A DNA stretch of 18,665 nucleotides from UMGS1279 sp045534095 (GCA_045534095.1 JAZSJA010000119.1:1-18665); one strand, 5' to 3'; shown: positions 1 to 7,244, counted from the first letter of the stretch. A program made the numbers and translations. Notes: a model not told the origin generated them from the letters alone.

Positions 1-339
1 AAGCAGGCTAAGTCTGTAGTTCCCGAAATTGTTACTGTAATCACCAAAAAGGAAATTTCCCGAAATGAGGCGGAATTCCGTAATAACGATGAACTTTTTG
101 CCGATATAAAAGAGAAAATCCAAATTGCCGCACAAAAAAAGGTGGATGCCAAATGCTTTAAATATCCCTTTATATTTGAAAAATCCTTTAAGCGTACCGA
201 GTCTGCAAAGTGCGAGTTTGAAAAATACAAATCCCTTTTCCTTGACGTAGATTATTTAGATGATGACGTTATGGGCAAGGATGCACACACTTTGGTTATA
301 AATATAAATAATTTAGATGAGTTTTTAAAAGTAATTTAA
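1..339 (+). CDS. C-terminal part of an unrecognised protein (5' end outside window)
   Basis: The reading frame is open from base 1 to a TAA at 337-339, giving 112 residues without the start. It is hydrophilic and rich in Lys, Glu and Asp, with no membrane segment or motif I recognise. It ends in an acidic stretch (LDVDYLDDDV) and a short hydrophobic tail. A GTG at 142 could start a 65-residue protein, but no good ribosome binding site precedes it and the frame upstream is equally coding-like, so I read this as the end of a longer gene. It lies 28 bp before yhaM in the same orientation and is probably cotranscribed. Function unknown. Confidence 0.6.
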   Translation, partial: KQAKSVVPEIVTVITKKEISRNEAEFRNNDELFADIKEKIQIAAQKKVDAKCFKYPFIFEKSFKRTESAKCEFEKYKSLFLDVDYLDDDVMGKDAHTLVININNLDEFLKVI

Positions 340-367
340 AATAAATATTAAAGTAAGGAGCGATTTT

Positions 368-1339
368 TTGAATTTTGACAGTATTTCACCAAACGGCAGT
401 GTTGACTGCTACGTTTTACTTAAAACGGTAGAGAAAAAAACCTCTGCCAAGGGTGGCTTTTATTTAGACGCCACTATATCTAATAAAACCGGCGAAATGA
501 ACGCAAAGCTTTGGGATTATTCAGAGGGTGTTCATGGTGTGTATGAATCGGGCAATTTAGTAAAACTCCGCGGAACCGTTTCGGAATATAAGGGCGTAAA
601 TCAATTTAGAATTGAGCGTATTCGCCCTGTTTTGCCGGGTGACGGTGTTGATATTAACGATTTTATTCCCTCTACCGGCTTTTCGGAAGAGGATATGTGG
701 AACGAGCTTTATAAAATCGCTGATTCCTTTGCCGATGCCGATTTAAAAGCCATTGTCACCACCATTTTAACCGATAAAAAAGAGCCTATGCTATATTGGC
801 CTGCCGCCTTTAAAATGCATCACGCTGTAAAGGGCGGGCTTTTATGCCACACCCTTTCAATCGTTCGTTTGGCAGAAGCCGTTTGTAAGGTGTTCCCCTT
901 TGCCGATAAAGAGCTTCTAATTGCGGGTGCCATTTTACATGACATTGGCAAAATTGAAGAATTTGATTTAAATTCAACGGGGCTAGTTTCAGGCTACAGC
1001 ACCAAAGGTAATCTTGTAGGTCATTTGGTTGGCGGTGCCGTTACGGTAGAAAAAACTGCAGAAAAGCTTTCTATCACTTCTGAGGTGCCTATGCTCCTTT
1101 CCCATATGCTTATTTCTCATCATGGCAATCCTGAATATGGTGCAGCAGTTCTCCCCCAATTTTTAGAGGCAGAGCTTCTCAGCCAACTCGACTTAATGGA
1201 TGCCACCGTTTTTGAAATTTGTGAGGCTACCGACGCCGTTAAACCCGGTGAGACCACAGGCAGAATTTTTGGACTTGATAACCGTAAGCTTTATAATCAC
1301 GGTCGAACCGATAACAAATACAATCCCAAGATCTTTTAA
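368..1339 (+). CDS. yhaM: YhaM-family 3'-5' exoribonuclease (OB fold + HD domain)
   Basis: Start is TTG at 368, chosen because TAAGGAG ends 7 bases upstream. The 323 residues match the usual YhaM length of about 313. An OB-fold nucleic-acid-binding domain spans about residues 13-90 (LDATISNKTGEMNAKLWD region). An HD hydrolase domain spans about 150-285: H161 in GGLLCHT, the H191-D192 pair in LHDIGK, H219, H251-H252 and D278 are the expected metal ligands. YhaM enzymes are cytoplasmic metal-dependent exonucleases that trim RNA, and also single-stranded DNA, from the 3' end. The gene is followed after 12 bp by a deacetylase-like gene whose ribosome binding site overlaps the yhaM stop, so the two are probably coupled. 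Family assignment is firm; the exact substrate in this organism is inferred. Confidence 0.93.
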   Translation: MNFDSISPNGSVDCYVLLKTVEKKTSAKGGFYLDATISNKTGEMNAKLWDYSEGVHGVYESGNLVKLRGTVSEYKGVNQFRIERIRPVLPGDGVDINDFIPSTGFSEEDMWNELYKIADSFADADLKAIVTTILTDKKEPMLYWPAAFKMHHAVKGGLLCHTLSIVRLAEAVCKVFPFADKELLIAGAILHDIGKIEEFDLNSTGLVSGYSTKGNLVGHLVGGAVTVEKTAEKLSITSEVPMLLSHMLISHHGNPEYGAAVLPQFLEAELLSQLDLMDATVFEICEATDAVKPGETTGRIFGLDNRKLYNHGRTDNKYNPKIF

Positions 1340-1351
1340 AGAGGTAAAAAT

Positions 1352-2194
1352 ATGAGAAATTTTGTTTTGCGTTTTCCCGGCGGACTTAAAAAAGCTATGA
1401 CCTTTAGCTATGATGATGGTGTTATGCAAGACATTCGCCTTTCATCACTTATGAAAAAATATGGTGTTAAAGCTACCTTTAACATAAATTCATTTGTGTA
1501 CAAAAACACCGACGCACCTGAAGGTTATCTTTCAATTGATGAATTAAAAACGATTGCTAACGATGAAAATTTTGAGGTTGCTTGTCACGGTGCCATTCAC
1601 CCAAACTACACCTTTATGCCTCAATCTGCGGTTACCGATGACATTATGCAAAACCGCAAGTTTGTTGAAAAAGCAACAGGCAAAATAGTGCGTGGATTTG
1701 CTTACCCCAGCATTTCTGCTTACAATGATATAAGTGAAACGGCTTTAAAGGCTACCGATATTGTTTACGCCCGACTTGCAGATAATCCTAAAACCTTTTC
1801 ACTTCCTACAAATTGGTATAGATGGATGCCCACATGCCACCACAATTTAGCCCCCGAACTTTTTGAAAAATTCAATGGTGACATTCCCGGTTTCACGCCT
1901 ATGTTGATGTACGTTTGGGGTCACTCTTATGAATTTGACCGCCAAAACAACTGGGAGCTTATTGAAGGTCTTTTGGAAGAATGCTCTAAGACCACCGATA
2001 TTTGGTATGCTACCAATATGGAAATTTACAATTATGTAAATGCCTTTAAACAGCTCGTTTTCTCGGCTGATGGAAGCTTTGTTCACAATCCCACCGCCAT
2101 TACCCTTTGGGGTATTTTAGATGCTCATAAAAGAACAGATGCCGGCAAAATTATAGAAATCGCCCCCGGTGAAACCATAGAATTACATCTGTAG
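1352..2194 (+). CDS. Polysaccharide deacetylase-like protein, tandem copy 1
   Basis: This 280-residue protein belongs to the NodB/carbohydrate esterase 4 fold by its motifs. Motif 1 is TFSYDDG (D21, D22). Motif 2 is HGAIHP (H79, H83), where the usual Ser/Thr after the first His is Gly. Motif 3 is RGFAYP (R114). A late WGHSYEFD segment (H191) resembles the catalytic-His motif. The expected reaction is metal-dependent N- or O-deacetylation of a sugar or glycan. There is no signal peptide: the N-terminus is MRNFVLRFPGG, so the protein is probably cytoplasmic and the substrate unknown. It is the first of three adjacent paralogs and the most divergent at motif 2, since the other two have HGHTHP. 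The ribosome binding site AAAGAGG overlaps the yhaM stop, 6 bases before ATG. Confidence 0.85.
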   Translation: MRNFVLRFPGGLKKAMTFSYDDGVMQDIRLSSLMKKYGVKATFNINSFVYKNTDAPEGYLSIDELKTIANDENFEVACHGAIHPNYTFMPQSAVTDDIMQNRKFVEKATGKIVRGFAYPSISAYNDISETALKATDIVYARLADNPKTFSLPTNWYRWMPTCHHNLAPELFEKFNGDIPGFTPMLMYVWGHSYEFDRQNNWELIEGLLEECSKTTDIWYATNMEIYNYVNAFKQLVFSADGSFVHNPTAITLWGILDAHKRTDAGKIIEIAPGETIELHL

Positions 2195-2216
2195 TTTTAA
2201 ATAAGGAGTTTTTAAA

Positions 2217-3086
2217 ATGAAAGCTTGTTTTTTACGCTTCCCTGAAGGTAAGTTTAAAGCTATGACCTTTAGCTATGATGACGGCGTTGTTGAGGACAAA
2301 AAACTCATAAATCTTTTTAAAAAGTATGGTGTAAAGGCAACCTTCAACTATAACTCCTGCCATTTTGGAGAATATGATAGAGAGGATACTTTGGTTCTGC
2401 CCGAAGGTCACCTTACGGAAGATGAACTTAAAGAAATTTCTGCCGACCCGCTTTTTGAAATTGCCTGTCACGGTCACACACATCCCTATTACGCAAGTCT
2501 TCCGCAGGCCGCCGTTACAAATGACATAATTAAAAACCGCAACGAGCTTGAGCGTATAACAGGCAAAATAATTCGCGGCTTTGCCTACCCAAGCGTTTCA
2601 GCCACCAATGATGTAAGCGAAACCGCCTTAAAATCGGCAGATATTGCTTACGTGAGAGTAACGTCGGCACAACCTTCAAATTCTTTTGCTCTGCCTGATG
2701 ACTGGTACAGATGGCGTACTACCTGCCACCACAAAGACGCAGCTGACCTTTATGAAAAATTCGCCGAGCTTAAGGAAACTGTCTTTGCCCCTTACCTTAT
2801 GTACGTTTGGGGTCACAGTTTTGAATTTGAGCGTGAAAACAACTGGGAGCTTATGGAAAAGCTTTTAGAAAATTGCCACTCTAACCCTGAAATCTGGTTC
2901 GCCACCAATATGGAAATTTATGAGTATGTAAACGCCTTTAATCGTCTTGTTTTATCGGCTGACGGCACCAAGGCTTATAATCCCACTAAAATAGATTTAT
3001 GGGCCGCTATTTGTACAAAGAATGTGAAAAAAGCGCCCATACCCACCATAAAAATTCCCGCAGGCGAAACTGTAAGTTTATTATAA
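2217..3086 (+). CDS. Polysaccharide deacetylase-like protein, tandem copy 2
   Basis: This is a 289-residue paralog of the flanking genes. TFSYDDG (D21, D22), HGHTHPYY (H85, H87, H89), RGFAYPSVS (R120) and YVWGHSFEFE are all present, so the putative metal site and active site look intact. A TCCH-like TCHH motif and an NNWEL motif are shared by all three copies and are not part of the standard NodB motif set. There is no signal peptide or membrane segment. Compared with copies 1 and 3 it carries about nine extra residues before motif 2, around residues 51-62. It starts 22 bp after copy 1, with AAGGAG 8 bases before ATG. The likely activity is deacetylation of a carbohydrate; the substrate cannot be read from sequence. 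Confidence 0.87.
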   Translation: MKACFLRFPEGKFKAMTFSYDDGVVEDKKLINLFKKYGVKATFNYNSCHFGEYDREDTLVLPEGHLTEDELKEISADPLFEIACHGHTHPYYASLPQAAVTNDIIKNRNELERITGKIIRGFAYPSVSATNDVSETALKSADIAYVRVTSAQPSNSFALPDDWYRWRTTCHHKDAADLYEKFAELKETVFAPYLMYVWGHSFEFERENNWELMEKLLENCHSNPEIWFATNMEIYEYVNAFNRLVLSADGTKAYNPTKIDLWAAICTKNVKKAPIPTIKIPAGETVSLL

Positions 3087-3112
3087 AGCTTATTATAAAA
3101 CTTATTATATAA
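3078..3112 (+). repeat. Three short AT-rich direct repeats between deacetylase copies 2 and 3
   Basis: The motif TTATTATA with short A-rich connectors occurs three times head to tail, starting inside the end of copy 2. The third copy runs into the ribosome binding site of copy 3. It probably arose by slippage; no function is claimed. Confidence 0.55.
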
Positions 3113-3123
3113 GGAGAAAAACT

Positions 3124-3960
3124 ATGTATTCATTTAATTTACGTTTTCCAGAAGGTAAAAGTCGTGCTATGACCTTTAGCTACGATGACGGTATTCCTGC
3201 AGATTTAAGACTTATAGAACTTTTAAACAAATATGGTGTTAAATGTACCTTTAATATTAACACCGCTTTTTATGATGATGGCAATGAGCCCGATAATCGC
3301 CTTAAAAAAAGTCAGCTTAAAGAAATTGCAGAAAATCCACTTTGTGAAATCGCCTGTCATGGTCACACACACCCTTATTACAATGCTTTACCTATGGCAA
3401 ACCTTACAAATGATATTATGAAAAACCGCAATGCCAGTGAAGCCATAACCGATAAAATCGTTCGCGGCTTTGCTTACCCTTACGGCCCTTTTAACGCCAC
3501 CAGCGAAGCGGCTTTAAAGGCGGCAGATATTGTATATGCCCGAACAACAAAATCCACAAAAGCTTTCGCTTTGCCTGAAAACTGGCTTCAGTGGAACCCC
3601 ACCTGTCACCATAAATATTCCCTTGAACTTTTTGATGAATTTATGGGTAACGTAAAACCATGGCAGGCTCCAAAGTTAATGTACGTTTGGGGTCACACCT
3701 ATGAATTTGACAACAATAACAACTGGGAGCTTATTGAGGAGCTTTTGGAAAAAGCAACCAAGGAAGAAGATATTTGGTTTGCTACTAATATGGAGATTTT
3801 TGAATACGTAGAAGCATTTAAAGACCTTGTTTTCTCTGCCGACGGCAATACAATTTATAATCCCACTCGCTTTGATTTTTGGGCACTTGTAAATGCAAAT
3901 TGGCAGCCCAATTCGGGTAGGATTATTAAAATTCCTGCCGGCGAAATCACCCGAATTTAA
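3124..3960 (+). CDS. Polysaccharide deacetylase-like protein, tandem copy 3
   Basis: This is the 278-residue third paralog. It has TFSYDDG (D21, D22), HGHTHPYY (H79, H81, H83), RGFAYPYGPFN (R114), TCHH and YVWGHTYEFD. Its motif 3 (PYG) is closer to canonical NodB enzymes than the PS-[IV]-S of copies 1 and 2. It has no signal peptide. AAGGAG lies 7 bases before ATG. The 37-bp gap after copy 2 contains three imperfect direct repeats of about 12 bp. The dut ribosome binding site begins immediately after its stop, so it is likely cotranscribed with dut. Family is confident; physiological role is unknown. Confidence 0.87.
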   Translation: MYSFNLRFPEGKSRAMTFSYDDGIPADLRLIELLNKYGVKCTFNINTAFYDDGNEPDNRLKKSQLKEIAENPLCEIACHGHTHPYYNALPMANLTNDIMKNRNASEAITDKIVRGFAYPYGPFNATSEAALKAADIVYARTTKSTKAFALPENWLQWNPTCHHKYSLELFDEFMGNVKPWQAPKLMYVWGHTYEFDNNNNWELIEELLEKATKEEDIWFATNMEIFEYVEAFKDLVFSADGNTIYNPTRFDFWALVNANWQPNSGRIIKIPAGEITRI

Positions 3961-3972
3961 AAGGTGGTATTT

Positions 3973-4458
3973 ATGGAAAAAATTGCAAAATTTCACAAAG
4001 TTAGTTACGGCCAGTTTTCATCTGCATATTCCTGTGCAACTGAAGAATGCTATAATAATATAAAATTACCCCACAGAGCCACAGTGGGCTCGGCAGGGTA
4101 TGATTTCTATGCACCTTTCAATTTCACCCTTGCACCGGGGGAGGAAATTACAATTCCCACGGGTATTCGTGCAGAAATTGAAAACGGATACGTTTTACTT
4201 ATTTATCCCCGTAGCGGATTGGGATTTAAGTTCCGCTTAACACTTAACAATACGGTAGGGGTTATTGACAGCGATTATTTTTACTCCGATAATGAGGGAC
4301 ACATTATGGTGCGTATGACCAACTGCCACACCGAAAAGGTTGTATCGGTTGAGGCAGGACAAGGCTTTGCACAAGGCATATTTATGCCCTTCGGCATTAC
4401 GGTTGATGATGATACCGACGGTATTCGTAACGGTGGCTTCGGTTCCACCGGTTCCTGA
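3973..4458 (+). CDS. dut: dUTP diphosphatase (dUTPase)
   Basis: This trimeric-type dUTPase hydrolyses dUTP to dUMP and pyrophosphate, keeping uracil out of DNA and feeding dTMP synthesis. With ATG at 3973 the protein has 161 residues; AAGGTGG lies 5 bases upstream. A GTG at 3964 sits inside that ribosome binding site and is rejected. All five motifs are visible: GSAGYDFYAP (39-48), PRSGLG (79-84), GVIDSDY (96-102, catalytic D99), AGQGFAQ (128-134) and the C-terminal GGFGSTG (154-160). Motif 3 is followed by a short insertion (FYSDN) where E. coli-type enzymes go directly to the next strand. The gene lies 12 bp after deacetylase copy 3, at the end of the plus-strand cluster. Confidence 0.93.
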   Translation: MEKIAKFHKVSYGQFSSAYSCATEECYNNIKLPHRATVGSAGYDFYAPFNFTLAPGEEITIPTGIRAEIENGYVLLIYPRSGLGFKFRLTLNNTVGVIDSDYFYSDNEGHIMVRMTNCHTEKVVSVEAGQGFAQGIFMPFGITVDDDTDGIRNGGFGSTGS

Positions 4459-4483
4459 ACAATATTATAAACACTATTGTGGT

Positions 4484-4511
4484 GGATGCGGGGTAAAACT
4501 ACTCCGCATCC
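4484..4511 (+). terminator. Hairpin downstream of dut, possible terminator
   Basis: GGATGCGG (4484-4491) and CCGCATCC (4504-4511) form a perfect 8-bp GC-rich stem 26 bp after the dut stop. No clear T-run follows, so it could be a weak or Rho-type end, or an mRNA 3' stabiliser. The sequence GGATGCGG recurs at 4546-4553, at the edge of the 72-bp repeat array. Confidence 0.45.
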
Positions 4512-4540
4512 ATAAATATTATCACCTTATATTTACAGTT

Positions 4541-4809
4541 TTCCCGGATGCGGAACGAAACCTCGACGATAAACTAAAGCTATTCGTAATAAATTGCCTT
4601 AAATCCACCATTGATGTGGACGCGAAACGAAACTTTGACGATAATCTAAACCTATTCGTAATAAATCGCCTTAAAACCACCATTGATGTGGACGCGGAAC
4701 GAAACTTTGACGATAATCTAAACCTATTCGTAATAAATTGCCTTAAATCCACCATTGATGTGGACGCGGAACGAAACTTTGACGATAATCTAAACCCATT
4801 CGTAATAAA
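4541..4809. repeat. Tandem array of a 72-bp repeat, about 3.7 copies
   Basis: Units start at about 4541 (degenerate at its left end), 4613, 4685 and 4757; the last stops after about 52 bp. Spacing is exactly 72 bp. Units 2-4 differ from one another by only a few substitutions. The core is GATGTGGACGCGGAACGAAA, followed by an AT-rich half containing TATTCGTAATAAA. Each full unit can be closed by pairing ATGTGGA near its start with TCCACCAT at its end (one bulge), and ACGAA can pair with TTCGT inside. Because 72 is a multiple of three, both strands stay open across the array, which produces spurious ORFs. The array lies between the dut hairpin and the promoter of the next gene. A single related copy lies near pheS at about 15794-15866. 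Confidence 0.9.
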
Positions 4810-4834
4810 AATTATTAAAATATCATATAACATC

Positions 4835-4863
4835 TTGCAATTAAAGAAATAAAGGTTTATAAT
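4835..4863 (+). promoter_or_regulatory. SigmaA-type promoter of the CofE-like gene
   Basis: -35 TTGCAA at 4835-4840 and a perfect -10 TATAAT at 4858-4863 are separated by 17 bp. The start codon is 56 bp downstream of the -10 end. The presumed 5' leader contains a small hairpin (GCGGA 4882-4886 with TCCGC 4893-4897) just before the ribosome binding site AAGGA. Confidence 0.8.
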
Positions 4864-4918
4864 AGTATTATGAATTATTATGCGGAGATTTGTCCGCTTC
4901 AAAAAGGAAGATGTTTAA

Positions 4919-5698
4919 ATGAGTACACCCGATATGAGTTCATTCCGCCCCAATCGTGGCAAAAAGCTTATTGTCGATACCAGTTTTGGCAGATATGCCC
5001 GTTACCCTGTTAAAACACACGTTGTTGTTAAGGGTGATGACCTTAAAGAAATTATGGATAAATACGTTATGCCTTACGTTAAAGAAGGAGACGGTATTTT
5101 CCTTAGTGAAAAAATGGTTGCTATCAGTCAGGGCAGAGCATTTCACATTGATGAAATCAAACCCCGTTGGCTTGCAAGATTTCTTGTAAAATTTGTTACC
5201 AAGTCGCCCTACGGCATTGGTCTTGGCAGTCCTTATACCATGGAACTAGCTCTTCGCGATTGTGGTATTCCCATTATCCTTTGGGGTTGCGTATGTGCCG
5301 CAGTAACCAAGCCTTTTGGAAAAAAGGGTGTTTTCTATAACGTTGTAGGTCCTAAGGCTCGCTCTATTGATGGCCCCGGCGAATACGTTATCCCCCCATA
5401 TAACAAATATGCAAAAATGGCTCCCCTCGAGCCCGACAAGGTTTGTAAAGAGCTTGCCGAGCACACAGGTTGCTACGTTGTTATGCTTGACGCTAACGAT
5501 TTAGGTTTGGAAATTCTTGGCAAATCCACCGATGATATTACCTTGGAAATGGCTAGAGAAATGTTTGGCGATAATCCTTTGGATCAGTCCGACCAACAAA
5601 CCCCTATCGCTATTGCACGCAAGGTGCCCGACGATATGGAAGAGCCCGTTTTTGAGGATGCTCCTGCCGCTCCCACCGAGGAAAAAACAGAAGAATAA
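4919..5698 (+). CDS. CofE-like protein (coenzyme F420-0:L-glutamate ligase family)
   Basis: This 259-residue protein carries hallmarks of the CofE family: GDGIFLSEKMVAISQGRAF (58-75), the YGIGLGSP segment (98-105), VVMLDANDLG (187-196) and DNPLDQSDQQTPI (218-230). Characterised CofE enzymes add gamma-linked glutamates to the F420 precursor using GTP. Clostridia generally do not make F420, and no other F420 gene is visible here, so in this organism it may act on another acceptor. The last 25 residues form an acidic, Pro/Glu-rich tail unlike the core domain. The gene is monocistronic, with its own promoter and a strong terminator. Start is ATG with AAGGA upstream. Family membership is confident; the reaction is not. 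Confidence 0.82.
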   Translation: MSTPDMSSFRPNRGKKLIVDTSFGRYARYPVKTHVVVKGDDLKEIMDKYVMPYVKEGDGIFLSEKMVAISQGRAFHIDEIKPRWLARFLVKFVTKSPYGIGLGSPYTMELALRDCGIPIILWGCVCAAVTKPFGKKGVFYNVVGPKARSIDGPGEYVIPPYNKYAKMAPLEPDKVCKELAEHTGCYVVMLDANDLGLEILGKSTDDITLEMAREMFGDNPLDQSDQQTPIAIARKVPDDMEEPVFEDAPAAPTEEKTEE

Positions 5699-5720
5699 TT
5701 TCACTAACTTATTAAATACC

Positions 5721-5763
5721 AAAAAGGGTAATTCGTCTATGGCGAACTACCCTTTCTTTTTTG
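5721..5763 (+). terminator. Intrinsic terminator after the CofE-like gene
   Basis: AAAGGGTA and TACCCTTT form the base of the stem, with TTCG/CGAA pairing above and a short loop around TATG. A T-rich run follows (CTTTTTT). Confidence 0.9.
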
Positions 5764-5792
5764 CTTGAAAAAGAAAATAATCCCTTTTTTTG

Positions 5793-5821
5793 GTATAAAC
5801 GCACTTCTTTAGAACAAAATA
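5793..5821 (+). promoter_or_regulatory. Candidate forespore (sigmaG-like) promoter
   Basis: GTATA at 5793-5797 and CAAAATA at 5815-5821 are spaced 17 bp apart. They fit the known sigmaG consensus (-35 gHATR; -10 CATWHTA) at all but one position. It precedes a germination protein, a typical sigmaG target. No good sigmaA promoter is seen between the upstream terminator and the start codon. Confidence 0.5.
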
Positions 5822-5843
5822 CTTCATAAAGGAGTGTTTAAAA

Positions 5844-7244
5844 ATGCCTAAAAAATATGATGAACTAACAGGGATGTTAGATGCCAATCTTCGCCCTGAC
5901 CTTAGTTTTGACCTTGTTAAAAGAGAAATAATAATAGGTGGAAAATCGGCAGCGATTTATTTTATAGATGGATTTATTAAAGATGAAATTTTTGAAAGAA
6001 TAATGGAATTCCTTTTTCAAATCAACCCAACACAACTTAAAAACGTTGAAAATGCCAAAGAGTTTTCTGAAAGATTTATGCCTTACGTAGAGGTGGATTA
6101 CACCTCCGATGGAGACACCGCTGCCACCGCAGTTTTATCCGGTGCGTCAGTTTTGATTGTGGACTCTGTAGAAGATTTTCTGGTTGTAGATACTCGGACA
6201 TACCCGGTGCGTTCGGTGAGCGAACCCGAAAAAGATAAAACCATGCGTGGTGCAAAAGACGGATTTGTTGAAACCTTAATATTCAATACCGCCATGATTC
6301 GCCGACGGGTACGGGATTTTTCTTTAAGAATGGAGTATTATCAGATTGGCGAATCCTCAAAGGTAGACGTTGCAATCTGTTTTTTGGACGGCAAGGTAAA
6401 CAAAAAATCCTTGGATATACTAAGGCGTCGCATAAATTCGGTAAATTTAAAGGGAATTTCCATGACTCAGCAAGCCCTTTCAGAGGTTATCTGCCCAAGC
6501 TTTTGTTTAAATCCTTTTCCTAAAATAAAGTACACCGAGCGTCCCGACTATGCAAGTGCCTGCCTTTTGGAGGGCAGAGTGCTTTTAATAATGGATAACT
6601 CTCCAACTGTTATGATTTTCCCCACCTCCTTTGCCGATTTCACAAAAGAAGCGAATGATTACTATTTCCCACCCCTTACGGCAAGTTATATACGAACAAC
6701 ACGGCAGTTTATTTCGGTGATTACGGTACTCCTCACACCGCTATTTTTACTGCTTATAAATAACCCCCATTATATTCCATCTTGGCTTTCCTTTATAAAA
6801 CTGGATCAGACCCCCGTAATACCAATTTTTATTCAACTTCTGATTTTGGAATTTGTCATTGACGGACTTCGCATAGCATCCTTAAACACACCCGATAATC
6901 TTTCAAGTTCCATGAGCATAATAGGCGGACTTTTGCTTTCGGAATTCGCCATAAACGCAGGTTGGTTTGAGGCTGAGTGCATATTATATATGGCATTTGT
7001 AGCCATTGCGGGATTTTCTCAACCTAGTTTTGAGATGGGTTACGCGCAAAAATTCATCCGCATTATGCTGCTTATCGCCACCCAACTTTTCAACATTTGG
7101 GGGTTTATTGGAGGTCTTATTATTACAACCCTTACCATGATATTCACCAAAACCCTTACGGGCAGAAATTATTTTTACCCGGTTATCCCCTTTAATTTAA
7201 AAGATTTTTTAAAGCTTTTTGTACGCCCACATATTAAAGAGTAA
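5844..7244 (+). CDS. GerA/SpoVAF-family spore germination protein
   Basis: This 466-residue integral membrane protein of the GerA family acts in spore germination at the inner spore membrane. A soluble N-terminal half (1-280) contains the family segment YASACLLEGRVLLIMDNSP (236-254) followed by DYYFPP. The C-terminal half carries about five hydrophobic segments (roughly 286-305, 325-345, 356-372, 378-394, 403-435). The stretch AGWFEAECILYMAFVAIAGF, the following QPSFEMGYA and the late YPVIPFN match what I know of SpoVAF better than GerAA receptors, but the gene is not next to other spoVA genes here. Start is ATG with AAAGGAG 9 bases upstream. It appears monocistronic, with a sigmaG-like promoter before it and a terminator after it. 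Confidence 0.85.
   Translation: MPKKYDELTGMLDANLRPDLSFDLVKREIIIGGKSAAIYFIDGFIKDEIFERIMEFLFQINPTQLKNVENAKEFSERFMPYVEVDYTSDGDTAATAVLSGASVLIVDSVEDFLVVDTRTYPVRSVSEPEKDKTMRGAKDGFVETLIFNTAMIRRRVRDFSLRMEYYQIGESSKVDVAICFLDGKVNKKSLDILRRRINSVNLKGISMTQQALSEVICPSFCLNPFPKIKYTERPDYASACLLEGRVLLIMDNSPTVMIFPTSFADFTKEANDYYFPPLTASYIRTTRQFISVITVLLTPLFLLLINNPHYIPSWLSFIKLDQTPVIPIFIQLLILEFVIDGLRIASLNTPDNLSSSMSIIGGLLLSEFAINAGWFEAECILYMAFVAIAGFSQPSFEMGYAQKFIRIMLLIATQLFNIWGFIGGLIITTLTMIFTKTLTGRNYFYPVIPFNLKDFLKLFVRPHIKE

Noticed and set aside
142..339. Independent 65-residue gene starting at GTG 142
   Set aside because: No good ribosome binding site, and the same frame is open and coding-like back to base 1.
4541..4809. 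CRISPR array
   Set aside because: The whole 72-bp unit is repeated with no unique spacers, and no cas gene is nearby.
4340..4852. 170-codon open frame overlapping the end of dut and running through the repeat array (plus strand)
   Set aside because: It has no ribosome binding site and overlaps dut in another frame. It stays open only because the 72-bp period is a multiple of three.
4522..4902. 126-codon open frame across the repeat array on the minus strand
   Set aside because: Same reason: the repeat period keeps the frame open. It has no plausible start site, and it covers the promoter of the next gene.
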